Shown: positions 49,401 to 58,559, numbered from the stretch's first letter. The stretch is 64,000 bases of DNA from Cyclina sinensis (GCA_012932295.1 JAAONU010000014.1:20178065-20242064); one strand, 5' to 3'. Made by a program: numbers and translations. Notes: generated by a model not told the origin, from the letters alone.

Positions 49401-50763
49401 TATAGGGTCTGATATTACTTGAATGACGTACTAGCAACCGACTTTCATCTGGCTCCCCATTTGCAGTGAATTCGCCGAGAATAATGTTTTCTAGAAAAAT
49501 ATTGTGATAATAAATGAATAAAATAGTTTTTTTTTCTTCACTGTCTTCATAAGGAGAGACTATGACTGTTACCTTACAATGATTCTCTGCATCCAGTTCC
49601 TTTGCTTATCTCAACACTGACATTCTAACAGTTTCCAAACGTCACAGGTAAATAGTGCACATGCTCGCGAACCTTGTAAATATACGCACGTGTTAGAATG
49701 TAAATATATTTATAGTTTTCATAATATTTAGTAAATAGATTTTAAGTTTGAGTATTCTACCGTCAAATATATCAGGGTGTCGAGTTCAGATGCGTATTAA
49801 TTTAATCACGAAGGCCCCAGGCATGAGTTGTTAAATAATTACGCATCTAAACGAGATACCGTGCTATATTCGACGGTAGAACACAAAAAGTTTAAAATAT
49901 ATTTCTGTATAGTTATAAGGGACACAATTATGTGCACTACTTATCATGCAATTTTTTTCGGTTATTGACCCTGACAGGCTATTCCGTTTACCCCGCTATT
50001 CATTTCCAACGTGAAAATGAAAACAACAAGGTTATTTTAGCTTATCAGTCAATAATTTACGTTTTAACAAATATCTAGAATTTTATCATAGATGAACATC
50101 AAAGAAGATAATTAAGTCCACAACAATATTTCACAATAAAAATATTTTAAAACAATTTTCGGTTTACACAGCCGAAAGTAGTTTGCAGTGACGTCAGCGG
50201 GTGCGCGCTTTTATTCAGCGTGCTCTAATATATATGATATATCAGGCTCAATTCCTTCTTTGTTTATTGTCGGCGAATTGCGGATCGTGTTAGAATCCTT
50301 TTTTAATCATGCTATCTTTTTCAGATGCATAATTATTTAATCACTAAGGCTTACGGCCAAAAGTAAGCTCAACAATTAACTCACACAAATCTGATTATCG
50401 AGAGTAGGCGTATGCTTTCACAGTTTTATACATAAATAAAAAAAATGATTACGAAGAAGGGAAGTTCGTACGAAACGCACGCACACATTCAAGGATGGTT
50501 CAGTAAATGTTACCTTTTTGCCTGTAAACCACTAAATAACAGTTTAACCTTTGAAATATTCGATTTTTACCTTTATCTAAAGTTCTAAACTTTTTATCAA
50601 ATTCTGAGAAGCACGGCTGTATAATGGAAAACTCCGTGGTTGGCTGGCAGCGTCCCGACCTTTTACGGACCATGACTCCATTGCTTTTTGGTTGACTGAT
50701 CTCAAACCTACTTTGCAGCTTTCTTGCAATGAGTAGAAGTAAAGTGAACAAGAACCAAAACAT
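37323..50763 (-). CDS. membrane protein with signal peptide, F-type lectin domain, EGF-like repeats and a transmembrane segment (gene-level entry)
   Basis: Eleven minus-strand exons join in a single phase-1 frame: 50763-50571, 49490-49248, 46557-46333, 46068-45940, 43130-42990, 40698-40558, 39795-39652, 39222-39091, 38747-38610, 38265-38128 and 37450-37323. Their lengths sum to 1752 bp, that is 583 codons plus a stop. In order they encode a signal peptide and linker, an F-type lectin (fucolectin-like) domain, seven EGF-like modules of the MEGF/scavenger-receptor-F style, a transmembrane helix and a six-residue tail. It should sit at the cell surface, with lectin and EGF repeats outside. Decayed EGF exons lie at 45513, 44068, 43514 and 42674 between intact ones. 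The architecture resembles lectin/EGF receptors expanded in molluscs, some of which carry a cytoplasmic phosphatase; no such domain is seen here. Ligand and signalling role are unknown. Confidence 0.8.
38128..38265 (-). CDS. exon 10: EGF-like module (membrane-proximal)
   Basis: Acceptor with a strong T tract (ttttttttcag) and donor GAAAAAG|gtgtaa; 138 bp, phase 1-1. The module reads ECNPGFYGMNCSKTCSPYC, then YCKNSDGLCFECVDGWEG, then FYCEK. It joins in phase to the transmembrane exon. Confidence 0.85.
38610..38747 (-). CDS. exon 9: EGF-like module
   Basis: Acceptor tatatttctag and donor GACCAAG|gtatat; 138 bp, phase 1-1. The module reads CTTGQWGENCARRCVNC, then TCNRVNGACNGLCKPGFKQ, then EYCDQ. 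Confidence 0.85.
39091..39222 (-). CDS. exon 8: EGF-like module
   Basis: Acceptor gtggttttag and donor ATGCTAG|gtaggt; 132 bp, phase 1-1. The module reads CEDGTYGIDCSYICNKNC, then VCDKVDGNCTSCHSGWFG, then EMCMLG. Confidence 0.85.
39652..39795 (-). CDS. exon 7: EGF-like module with a weak donor
   Basis: Acceptor atgtttcag; 144 bp, phase 1-1. The module reads CTLGYYGPGCAKKCNSYC, then NCDRVYGSCMSGCRAGWMG, then RECDN. The donor is GACAATG|gttttt, much weaker than the gtaag/gtat donors elsewhere, so the exon may be spliced inefficiently or may be at an early stage of loss. Confidence 0.75.
40558..40698 (-). CDS. exon 6: EGF-like module
   Basis: Acceptor acttcccag and donor GATCAAA|gtatat; 141 bp, phase 1-1. 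The module reads GCPLGYFGFACEQTCGYC, then GPKNCDAMSGKCLNGC, then GWAGEMCDQ. Confidence 0.85.
40699..42536. other. intron sequence of the lectin/EGF gene
   Basis: AT-rich with no further exon recognised. Contains a GTT-rich microsatellite (about 41418-41455) and a doubled ~45 bp unit 'aaaaagtgacaa...tagttcagtaaaaat' at 42370-42445. Confidence 0.5.
42537..42674 (-). pseudogene. EGF-like exon relic with frameshift and no splice sites
   Basis: The minus-strand frame begins CPASTGRSCTFNCSTHC and later shifts; the end is legible in another frame as NGSSMYGFDPGWAGETCDE followed by a stop. No AG acceptor precedes it and no GT donor follows, so it cannot be spliced as its neighbours are. Confidence 0.75.
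42990..43130 (-). CDS. exon 5: EGF-like module
   Basis: Acceptor cccttttcag and donor AGTACAA|gtaaac (reading on the minus strand); 141 bp, phase 1-1. The module reads CEDGKYGKNCAHLCSGNC, then VCNKVNGTCMRGCKAGFHG, then HNCS. It sits between two decayed exons (43514 and 42674). Confidence 0.85.
43371..43514 (-). pseudogene. EGF-like exon relic with in-frame stops and mutated donor
   Basis: Exactly 144 bp between an acceptor (attctctaag) and the expected donor position, which reads CAAG|at instead of gt. The phase-1 frame gives CSAGSFGKE, stop, KQMGSNFCVQE, stop, SICNNKNGICLSECISG, then LKCNQ. Both TGA codons stand where EGF modules usually have cysteine, as if TGC or TGT changed to TGA. Confidence 0.8.
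43615..43806 (-). mobile_element. degenerate tRNA-derived SINE in an intron
   Basis: The minus strand has an A-box-like GTTGCCAAGTAGTAGATTGC (43795-43775) and a B-box-like GGTGCGAGTTTC (43750-43739) at tRNA spacing, then a tail containing 'ggagcgagtagtggtctgg'. It is more diverged than the element at 33.6 kb. The 63-codon open frame over it is incidental. Confidence 0.5.
43948..44068 (-). pseudogene. EGF-like exon relic (frameshifted in a poly-A run)
   Basis: Minus-strand reading gives ECLRYLNSAKNYNQICKKK, then a one-base frame change at a run of nine A, then VCNKDKTYDCSAGYQGNLCN. The ending matches the C-terminal part of EGF modules in this gene. Splice sites are not recognisable. Confidence 0.6.
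44345..45040. other. intron sequence with a short AAAG microsatellite
   Basis: An (AAAG)n tract at about 44347-44370; the rest is AT-rich and shows no exon. Confidence 0.5.
45120..45370. other. unidentified insert-like sequence beside the decayed exon
   Basis: Less AT-rich than its surroundings and open in more than one frame (minus-strand peptides include GYALKDITHFSNCGRAS). It begins just where the neighbouring EGF exon loses its donor. It may be a fragment of a mobile element. No family recognised. Confidence 0.3.
45379..45513 (-). pseudogene. decayed EGF-like exon (last cysteine and donor lost)
   Basis: Acceptor ttctacag and an open EGF frame (LICDDQHFGINCTEICSPNC, then DICDKENGTCSICKLG) are intact. 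The final cysteine codon is AGC (Ser), and the place of the donor reads AAAGTGATAC instead of a phase-1 G|gt. The frame then runs on into unrelated sequence (45120-45370). It could be included with an alternative donor, but skipping it preserves the phase. Confidence 0.7.
45605..45628 (+). other. potential G-quadruplex motif
   Basis: Five G runs (GGGG, GGGG, GGGG, GGGG, GGG) separated by one or two bases, preceded by a GT repeat. It lies in an intron of the minus-strand lectin/EGF gene, with the G-rich strand being the template strand. Confidence 0.7.
45940..46068 (-). CDS. exon 4: EGF-like module
   Basis: Acceptor atattgtag and donor TGTGATC|gtaaat; 129 bp, phase 1-1. The module reads ECQNKTYGDSCTKRCSPYC, then DICDKDNGECLTC, then GWMGRHCD: eight cysteines in laminin/MEGF-like spacing. 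It follows the lectin domain directly. Confidence 0.85.
46333..46557 (-). CDS. exon 3: second half of the F-type lectin domain
   Basis: Acceptor acttttcag before 46557 and donor TATGGAG|gtaaat after 46333; 225 bp, phase 1-1. It continues with YFRGFSVLVSN, the cysteine pair EETCYSY...INIVCNKP, then GNHIRIKLSG and LVLCDVRVYG. These match the C-terminal strands of F-type lectins ('C..C...G..I.I.L....L.LC.V.VYG'). Confidence 0.85.
46558..49247. other. intron inside the lectin domain
   Basis: A 2.7 kb intron separating the two lectin-domain exons. It carries a (TC)n run at 48135-48154. Plus-strand open frames at 47316-47755 have no supporting features. Confidence 0.6.
49248..49490 (-). CDS. exon 2: first half of the F-type lectin domain
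   Basis: Acceptor atttttctag before 49490 and donor TTTTTAA|gtaagt after 49248; 243 bp, phase 1-1. The peptide starts NIILGEFTANGEPDESRLL and includes DLAHDTDLDTCSYT and PWWKVWLNTTHKITNIDF, the characteristic 'PWW.V.L...I..I' core of the fucolectin family. Where fucose-binding members have Cys-x-His-Thr, this reads Cys-Ser-Tyr-Thr, and the later Arg-x-Asp-Cys-Cys region is also changed (KHGFLS joining YFRGF). Canonical fucose binding is therefore doubtful. Confidence 0.85.
49755..49881. mobile_element. small palindromic MITE-like element in intron 1
   Basis: The ends are inverted copies: TTCTACCGTCAAATATATCA at the left matches, on the opposite strand, TTCTACCGTCGAATATAGCA at the right. The similarity continues inward through 'cagatgcgta' and 'taatt'. 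The whole ~127 bp can fold into one hairpin with a short loop around 'cgaaggccccaggcatg'. No transposase is present. Confidence 0.7.
50200..50410. repeat. diverged relative of the 49.75 kb element
   Basis: Contains 'cagatgcataattatttaat' followed by 'cactaaggc', close to the interior of the 49755-49881 element, in a less symmetrical context with 'gatatatcagg' upstream. Confidence 0.4.
50571..50763 (-). CDS. exon 1: signal peptide and linker
   Basis: ATG at 50763 opens MFWFLFTLLLLIARKLQS, a strong signal peptide, then about 46 residues with two cysteines and no recognised domain. The donor GATAAAG|gtaaaa gives phase 1, matching the next exon (G|AA, Glu). No upstream in-frame ATG with better context was seen. 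The old repeat flanking the foldback element begins about 20-50 bp upstream, so the 5' UTR or promoter must lie in or beyond it. Confidence 0.75.
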
Positions 50764-50789
50764 TACCCGGTCATTTTTTTAATAATCAC

Positions 50790-51171
50790 CCTTCTTGAAT
50801 TTTTTTTTGTTCGGAGCATCACTTTAACACTATGAAATGAGATGGTGTGAATTTGAAAATATATGAGAAGTGCAATCTCTACCTTATCCAGTTGTTAGTG
50901 ATGTCCCCTTCTTTGATTTCTACAACAAATTGTTGTACAACCATAACTCTTCCTGGTCCCATTTTTGAATTATGTCCCCTGTTATTTTTTCAGGAGCATA
51001 ACTTAATAACTATGAAGTGAATTGGTGTGAACTTTAAACAGAGATAGTTAAAGACTAAGAGAAGTGTAGTACCAAAGAACTCTTCTTTATCCATTGATTG
51101 AGTAATCACCCTACCTTATTTTCTATATTTAATTTTGTTCAGAGCATAACTTGAACACTATATCAGAAATT
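50790..51171 (+). repeat. old tandem repeat, left flank of the foldback element
   Basis: Diverged units containing 'gagcataacttgaacactat', 'gaaatgaattggtgtgaa', 'agtagaagtgtagtgc', 'cataactcttcctggtcc' and 'ttgaattatgtcccct'. The same units in the same orientation resume at 54836-55740, so the sequence between was inserted into this repeat. Confidence 0.7.
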
Positions 51172-51199
51172 AGAGTGAAGTTAGCTATGAGATCGACAA

Positions 51200-52760
51200 T
51201 CGACGTTCGACATTCAATGTAGAGCTGTGCAATCAACATCAGGCTATCCATTAGCAGATATTCTAATACACAGCTGTGCAATCTACGTTCAGCTGGGCAT
51301 TCAACGAATGTAGAGATGTGCAATCGATATTCAGCTTACCATTCAAAATACAATATTCCTGAATGCAGAGCTATGCATTCGACGTTCAGCTCTGCATTCA
51401 CCGAAAGTAGAGCTGTGCAATTGACATTCAGCTCTACATTCGAAATACAATATTCCTAAATATAGAGCTATGCATTCGACGTTCAGCTCTACATTCACCG
51501 AATGTAGACCTGGGCAATCGAAATTCAGCTCCACATTTAAAATAAAATATTTCTGAATGTAGAGCTTCGACGTTCAGTTCTGCATTCAATGAATGTAGAG
51601 CTGTGCAATCGGCATTCAGCGTTACAATCAAGATACAATATTCCTGAATGCAGATCTATACATTCGACGTTCAGCTCTGCATTCATCGAATGTAGAGCTG
51701 TGCAATCGACATGCAGCTCTACATTCGAAATACAATATTCCTGAATGTTGAGCTATGCATTGAACGTTCAGATCTGCATTCAATGAATGTACAGCTGTGC
51801 AATCGCTATTCAGCTTACCATTCAAAATAAAATATTCCTGAATGTATAGCTATGCATTCGACGTTCAGTTCTGCATTCAACGAATGTACAGATGTACAAT
51901 CGATATTGAGCTCCGTGTTCAAAATAAATCTTTCCTGAATGTAGAGCTATGCATTCGAAGTTCAGCTCTGCATTCAATGAATGTAGAGCTATGCAATCGG
52001 CATTCAGCTTTACAATCAAGATACAATATACCTGAATGCAGATCTATACATTCGACGTTCAGCTCTGCATTCATCGAATGTAGAGCTGTGCAATCGACAT
52101 GCAGCTCTACATTCGAAATACAATATTCCTGAATGTTGAGCTATGCATTGAACGTTCAGATCTGTATTCAATGAATGTACAGCTGTGCAATCGCTATTCA
52201 GCTTACCATTCAAAATAAAATCATTCCTGAATGTAAGGCTATGCATTCGACGTTCAGCTCTGCATTCAACGAATGTAGAGCTGTGCAATCGACATGCAGC
52301 TCTACATTCGAAATACAATATTCCTGAATGTTGAGCTATGCATTGAACGTTCAGATCTGCATTCAACGAATGTATAGCTGTGCAATCGATATTCAGCTTA
52401 CCATTCAAAATAAAATTATTCCTGAATGTAAGGCTATGCAATCGGCGTTCAGCTTTATATTCAAAATACAATATTCCTGAATGTATAGCTATGCGATAGA
52501 AGTTCAGCTCTGCATTCAATGAATTTAGAGCTGTGCAATCGATATTCGGCTTTACATTCAAAATACAATATTCCTGAATGTAGAGCTATGCATTCGACGT
52601 TCATCTCTGCATTCACCGAATGTATGACTGTGCAATCGAAATTCAGCTCTACATTTAAAATACAATATTCCTGAATGTAAAGCTATGCAATCGACGTTCA
52701 GCTCTGCATTCAGCGAATTTAGACCTGTGAAAATGATATTAGATTAACATTTAAAATACA
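51200..52760. repeat. left satellite arm (~97 bp unit, about 16 units)
   Basis: The landmark 'aatattcctgaatg' recurs about every 92-101 bp from ~51352 to ~52668. Each unit combines GAATGTAGAGCTGTGCAATC with its near inverse GACATTCAGCTCTACATTC, so single units can fold into hairpins. Open frames of up to 181 codons across the arm are a by-product of the repeat period. Confidence 0.9.
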
Positions 52761-53514
52761 ATATAGAAGTAAGCAGTAGCAGTAAGGGCAATAGCAGTAG
52801 GAAAGTCTGAAACGCCTTGAAAGTCTTAATCAAATTAAGACATGTTTTAATATCTTGAGACCCTACCGAGTCTATTGCATAGGTCTGTGACTGTTTCTGA
52901 CACACCCTCAGACTTTCAGGGATTTTGGTGCCAATCGTAAAAATGTCATGTTTGATCTCAAGAGATCACCATGGTCCGATTTAACCGGTCTGCGACTGTT
53001 TCTAACACTCTCACAGAGTTCAGGGATTTTGGTGCCAAACGAGCAAATGCCAGTTTTGATGTCTAGGGACTCTCCAGGATCAATTTAACCGGTCTTCGAC
53101 TGTTTTTGACATTCTCGCAGACTTACACGAGTTTTGGTGCCAATCAAGAAAATGCCATTTTTTATGTTAAGGGACTCTCCAGGGTCGATTTAACCGGCCT
53201 GCGACTGTTTCTGACACTCTCGCAGACTTTCAGGAGTTTTGGTGCCAATTGTGAAAAAGCCATTTTTTTATATTTAGGGACCCTTTCAGATCGATTTAAC
53301 CGGTCTTCGACTGTTTCAGACACTCTCGAAGACTTTCAGAGTTAACTACTGTTACTGTTCGTACTGCTACTGCCAACTACGTGTTTTATCTAATGATACT
53401 GCTCTTGCTGCTAATGCCAATTTCACGTTTTTCCTATTGCTACTGCTGGTACTACTACTGCCATCTTATGTTTAATCTAATTTCTATTGCCAACGGCTAC
53501 AGCTAACATCCTTC
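52761..53514. repeat. middle segment of the foldback-like element
   Basis: About four units of roughly 115 bp from ~52860 to ~53345, with the blocks 'gatttaaccggtctgcgact', 'gtttctgacactctcgcaga' and 'ttttggtgccaat'. The edges are triplet-rich and mirror each other: 'gcagtagcagtaagggcaat' on the left, and 'tactgctactgcc' or 'attgctactgctgg' on the right. Confidence 0.8.
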
Positions 53515-54835
53515 TAGTGAATGCACAGCTTTACATTCAGGAATATTGTATTTCGTATGTAGAGCTGAACGTCGATTGCACAGATCTACATTCAGGGGTA
53601 TATTATTTTGAATGCAGAGTTGAACGTCGAATGTACAGCTCTACATTCAGGGGTATATTATTTTGAATGCAGAGTTGAACGTCGAATGTACAGTTCTACA
53701 TTCAGGAGTATTTTATTTTGAATGTAAAGCTGACTGTCGAATGCACAGCTCTACATTCGTTGAATGAACAGTTGGACATCGATTGCATAGTTATACATTC
53801 TGGGATATTATTTTTCGAATAGTAAGCTGAATATCGATTGCACAGCTCAACATTCGTTGAATGCGGAGCGGAACGTCGATTGCATATCTCTGCATTCAGA
53901 AATATTGTATTTTGAATGGTATGCTGAATATCGATTGCACAGCTCTACATTCAGCGAATTGCATAACTCTACATTTAAAAGAATTATATTTTGGATGTTG
54001 AGCTGAATGTCGATTGCACAGCTCTACATTCGTTGAATGCAGAGCTGAACGTCGAATGCATAGCTCTACATTGAGGGATATTGTATTTTGAATGTAGAGC
54101 TGAATGTGATTGCACAGCTCTACATTCGTTGAATGCAAAGCTGAACGTTGAATACATAGCTCTGTATTCAGGAATATTTTTTTTGAATGTAGAGCTGAAC
54201 GTCGATTGCACTGCACTACACTTGTTTATTGCAGAGCTGAACGTCGAATACATAGCTCTGCATTTAGAAATACTGTATTTTGAATGTAGAGCTGAATATC
54301 GATTGCACAGCCCTACAATCGTTGAATATAGAGCCGATTGCATAGCTATATATTCAGGAATATTGTATTTTGAATGTAGAGCTGAATGTCGAATGCACAG
54401 CTCTACATTCGCTGAATGCAGAGTTGAACGTCGATTGCAAAGCTCTACATTCAGAAATATTGTATTTTGAATGGTTAGCTTAATATCGATTGCACAGCTC
54501 TACATTCGATGATTGCAGAGCTGAACGTCGATTGCATAACTCTACATTCAAAAGTATTTCATTTTGAAAGTAGAGCTGAATGTTCATTGCACAGTTCTAC
54601 ATTCGCTGAATGTAGAGCTATACGTCGATTGCATAGCTCTACATTCAGGAATATTGTATTTTGAATGTAGAGCTGAATGTTGATTGCACAGATCTACATT
54701 CGCTGAATGCAGAGCTGAACGTAGATCGCACAGCTGTGTATTAGCATATCTGCTTATGCATAGCCGAATGTTGAATGCACAGCTGTACATTGAATGTCGA
54801 ACGTCGATTGCTGATTTCATAGCTAACTTTACTCT
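53515..54835. repeat. right satellite arm (inverted, ~13 units)
   Basis: Repeats of 'gaatgcagagctgaacgtcg', 'attgcacagctctacattc' and 'aggaatattgtattttgaat': the reverse complement of the left-arm unit. The arm is shorter than the left one (about 1.3 against 1.6 kb). Confidence 0.9.
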
Positions 54836-55740
54836 TATATATAAGAGATTGTCTTAAACACTTAAGATCAAGGTAAATTGTAAGTAGGAGAAGTGTAGCG
54901 CTGAATAACTATAACTCTTCTTGGTAACATTATTCAATTATCTCTCTTCTTATTGATTTGTCAAGAGCATATGTTACTTCAAAACTATGAAATGAATTGA
55001 CGTGAAACGTAAGATAGATGATGACAAAAGAGAGCATTGTTTAAGAGGCATAACTCTACCTTTTTATGTTTTTAAGTCATTACACTTTTTCTAATTTTTG
55101 AATTATTGTGTGGATCATTTCTTGAAGACTGTGAAAGGGATTGACTTGAAACTTAAACAAAGATAGATGATAAGAAGAAGAAATGCACTGCATTAGAGAC
55201 ATAACTCTATCTGGTCCAATTTTGAATTATCTCCCCTCTTAAAAATTTGACCGGAACATAACTTTATATATGTAAAGTGAATTGATGTGAAACTGAATAA
55301 TAGATAGCTGGCCACGAGGAGAAATGTAGTGCCAAAAATCATATTATTTTTGGCACTACATTTCCTAATCAACTCTTACTTATCCTGGTATTGATTTAGC
55401 TCTTTCTTTAATTTCATAACGATTTTTTCCAGGGTACAACTTGGACACTAAAAAAATGATTGATCTTAAACTTAAAGATAGATGGTAAGAAGTAGAAGTG
55501 TAGTGCACACAATCATAACTCTTCCTGATCCCAATTGTGAAATATCTACCTTCTTTATAAATTGTTGTACATAACATAACTTTCAAAGTATGAAGAGAAT
55601 TGATATGGAATTTAAACTTAAAATAAGATAGCTGGTGGCAAGTAGAAGTGCATTGCCCAAGAAGCATCACCCTACTTTATCCAGTTATCTACGTTTGTTT
55701 GGTTATTTAATGACTTTTTTGTCCAGATAGTGGTAGTGCA
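54836..55740 (+). repeat. old tandem repeat, right flank of the foldback element
   Basis: Four or so diverged ~200 bp units with 'cataacttgaacactatg', 'gaattgatgtgaaacttaaa', 'agatagatgataagaag', 'gtgtagtgc' and 'ttgaattatctcccctc', in the same orientation as at 50790-51171. Confidence 0.75.
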
Positions 55741-57342
55741 ATTAGCAAGATCTATGTCAGGTCTAATTTCTAATCCCCCTCTTATGTATGGTATTTATAT
55801 TAGTTTGGAGATGCTGTAATATTGCTGACCCTATAGCCTTCTGCTGTGATAACTGCGACCCTCAAGAATTTTTCTTTTGAATTTCGGAAATATAAAGAAG
55901 TCACAAGAGAAGAGGCGGGGCAAGCTGTCTGGTTCATAGTCAAAAGTGCATCGTTTTTACACAAGAGGTCTTAATTGTTTTGGTTTCCTTCCAAATGACA
56001 AAATCCTACATTTAAAGGGCTTAAAACATCTCGTGACACAAGGAGATGTCCATATGCAACATATAATTCAATCATCAAATGTTTTCCTGGAACATTTCTG
56101 TAGCTTAAAACGGGTTTATAACCCTCTTATTTCCTTTGCATTTTTTCTTCTGTCATGATATACATACGAACGAGTGTACATACTTTCAAGGAAAAAACGT
56201 GACAATTAATGATGTCGTGACAAAATTTACAATAGTTACTGAACCATTCCTGAATATCTGACACATTTATCTGATTACACTCAACAGAAAAATCGTATTT
56301 ACAAAACATAACGTTGCTGTTTAACTAATCCCTAAAATGGGTCTGGTTTACTCTTAACGGTCTCTCTGCAAAATCTGCTTTATCGGTAACCCATATGCGT
56401 CAGCACTGTTTATTCTCTTCTGTAAACACAGGTTGCGACAATAGACAGTCAAAATAAATGAACAGAAATCAGTTTAAACAGCTGAGTTGCTTAAAATCAA
56501 AAAGTGCGCAGAACATTAGAATATCTTTGCTTCATATACGTGTGTCTACTTTAAAATTATCAGTCACTGCGCTCCGAAACTCGGATAAAATGTTTAATGC
56601 TGGCTCGCCTGAGCGATATGATTTCACTTGAAAAACAACGAAACCAAGCAAGAACTCCGAACACTTCCGAAGCTTCTAAGCCGCCTGGTTTCCGGTTTCA
56701 AGAGGTTGTAGTTCGAAAAAGCTGGTGACCAAATATTACGTTACGGCAAATCAAGAAATAAAAAGCCCGCTTTCAAAGCAGACATATGACACCATATTCG
56801 GAGGCCATTATCAAAATGACGCAAAGCACACTTTAAAGCGCAAAGGCACATGAAACGTTTTTTTAGCCAGGTGTCTTGATAATCTACTGTTTAATATATT
56901 GTTAACTTAAAATTACCATCATTAACATAACACAATATCTAAGCCAAATATAGAGCAAGAGTTACAACGACAATTTTTTTTTTCTCTTTTTACAACGATT
57001 TTTCAACCGTTTGTGCATAAAACTTCTGAAATTCCATTAGAAGATATTGCTTATCGATATCAAGTCGGCCCAAGTTTCGGAACATTATTACGACCGATTT
57101 ATTTCAAACAGGTGCACATGAACAACTTCCGCAAATATAAATTACGCGTTTTATGAAAAAGCGCGAATTCAAGAAACCGCGAATAAAAGAACCAGCAAAT
57201 TCAAAGCTCTACACAGTAGTCCAACGTCTGTTCATGCAAAATAGCCTATGACGGAAATATCAGCGATAAAATAGAAAATTAAGCAGATGAATCAACGATC
57301 AAAGTTATTTTTTCGTGGATTACGTTGTTATTTCTCACGGGA
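55741..57342. other. intergenic sequence, nothing recognised
   Basis: No gene or clear repeat. The stretch at 56560-57200 is somewhat less AT-rich, but no exon was identified. Confidence 0.4.
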
Positions 57343-57697
57343 TCAAAACGGCCCCAAGTCAAAATGACCCAAACTAAGACTTTTCCAAGAAAGAAGCTTA
57401 ATTGTAACGCTCGAACTATTCTGTGTCTGAAACTATATAATGTACAACATGTCAGTGATCTCTTCTCAACGGCTGAACAACGATTGTTCTGGTAGTTTGT
57501 TGGAGTTCTTATTATGCGAGCTATGATTTTGAGGAATAAATAAAGATAAAAATTATTTCCACTAAATTCACATTATATACGATCTAAAATATATTTAGTG
57601 TGAATAATGGGACAATGAACATTTCTAATATCACAAAATTACAAGTATTGATCATCTTGTATAACATGCGGCCGTTTTGACTCGGGGCCGTTTTGAT
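57343..57697. mobile_element. MITE-like element with GGCCCC-bearing inverted ends
   Basis: Left TCAAAACGGCCCCAAGTCAA, followed by AATGACCC; the right end reverse-complemented reads TCAAAACGGCCCCGAGTCAA, followed by AACGGCCG. About 355 bp long with no coding capacity. Target-site duplication not clear. Confidence 0.6.
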
Positions 57698-58559
57698 TCG
57701 CTACGTACAGAAAGAACCTTTTATTTGTTTAAAACATAAAAAGGTGACTCATCTACAGTTGTCAATGTTAAAATATTAAATTCATGAAAGTAGGTCAACT
57801 TTGTTTAATTCAAGATAACCCAGAAATCAGTGAACACTGTCTTAGACCTTAGCAAGTTGACACTGCCAGGGTCATAAATAACTTTTATTTCAAGCATGTA
57901 CTGAACAGTGGACAAGAAACTTTGCATCTCACAGTATTATAATAAAATGTACCTCACTTTTTTGGTAATTTATGAAGTCATTTAAACATCCAACATTATC
58001 TTTCAGTGCTGAGTCAATTATGATTTTTGACTGAAAGCAAAAACAATTAGAGTTGAGGAAGGTTGCTAGAATTGTTAGACAGAGGTGTTTGTATATCATG
58101 TACTACAGTATGTCTTTAAAACATACATAGTTTTTGTAAAGCTTCTTAAAAGTAACTTGCTAAATTTATCCTGTGAAACTGAACCATGATGACAGCTTAA
58201 TCGAATGTAAGTACATACATATTATGGAAAATATATATTTAATATGTGGTTTATGATTTATTATCATATCATAATATTTCTAGAGATTGTGTGATGTTAG
58301 GCAGAAAGAAACCCATACTCAAAAAGAAAATTAATCTGATTATCTGAGATTGTGAACCTTTGTTAGCATGGGCAAGAGTATAAGCAACAATGGTGTCTGA
58401 CAATTGAAAAAAAGATTAGAGAACAAAACATTTCATCAAAAATACTTTTAGTTTCAGATGAAGCAAATACTATGAAATGGGAGTTGGTATGTTAACTAGT
58501 TAACTGTCAAAAATTACAGTTATTCATATTAAAAGAGTAAGTTTAAAATCTAATTTTCC

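Larger units (their letters stand above)
51172..54835. mobile_element. foldback-like element with satellite arms
   Basis: The left end (AGAGTGAAGTTAGCTATGAG) and the reverse complement of the right end (AGAGTAAAGTTAGCTATGAA) match, and the match continues through GCAATCGACGTTCGACATTC, CAGCTGTG, AAGCAGATATGCTAATACAC and GATCTACGTTCAGC. Inward from these, the left arm (to about 52760) and right arm (from about 53515) are the same ~97 bp satellite in opposite orientation. A middle part of ~750 bp has its own repeats. Long terminal inverted repeats built of tandem units are the hallmark of Foldback/Galileo-type DNA transposons. No transposase is seen, and target-site duplications are not clear. 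Family membership is inferred. Confidence 0.7.

Noticed and set aside
51129..54820. Open frames of up to 181 codons on both strands in the satellite arms
   Set aside because: They repeat the satellite unit, are open on both strands, and contain no recognised domain; they follow from the repeat period and its low stop content.
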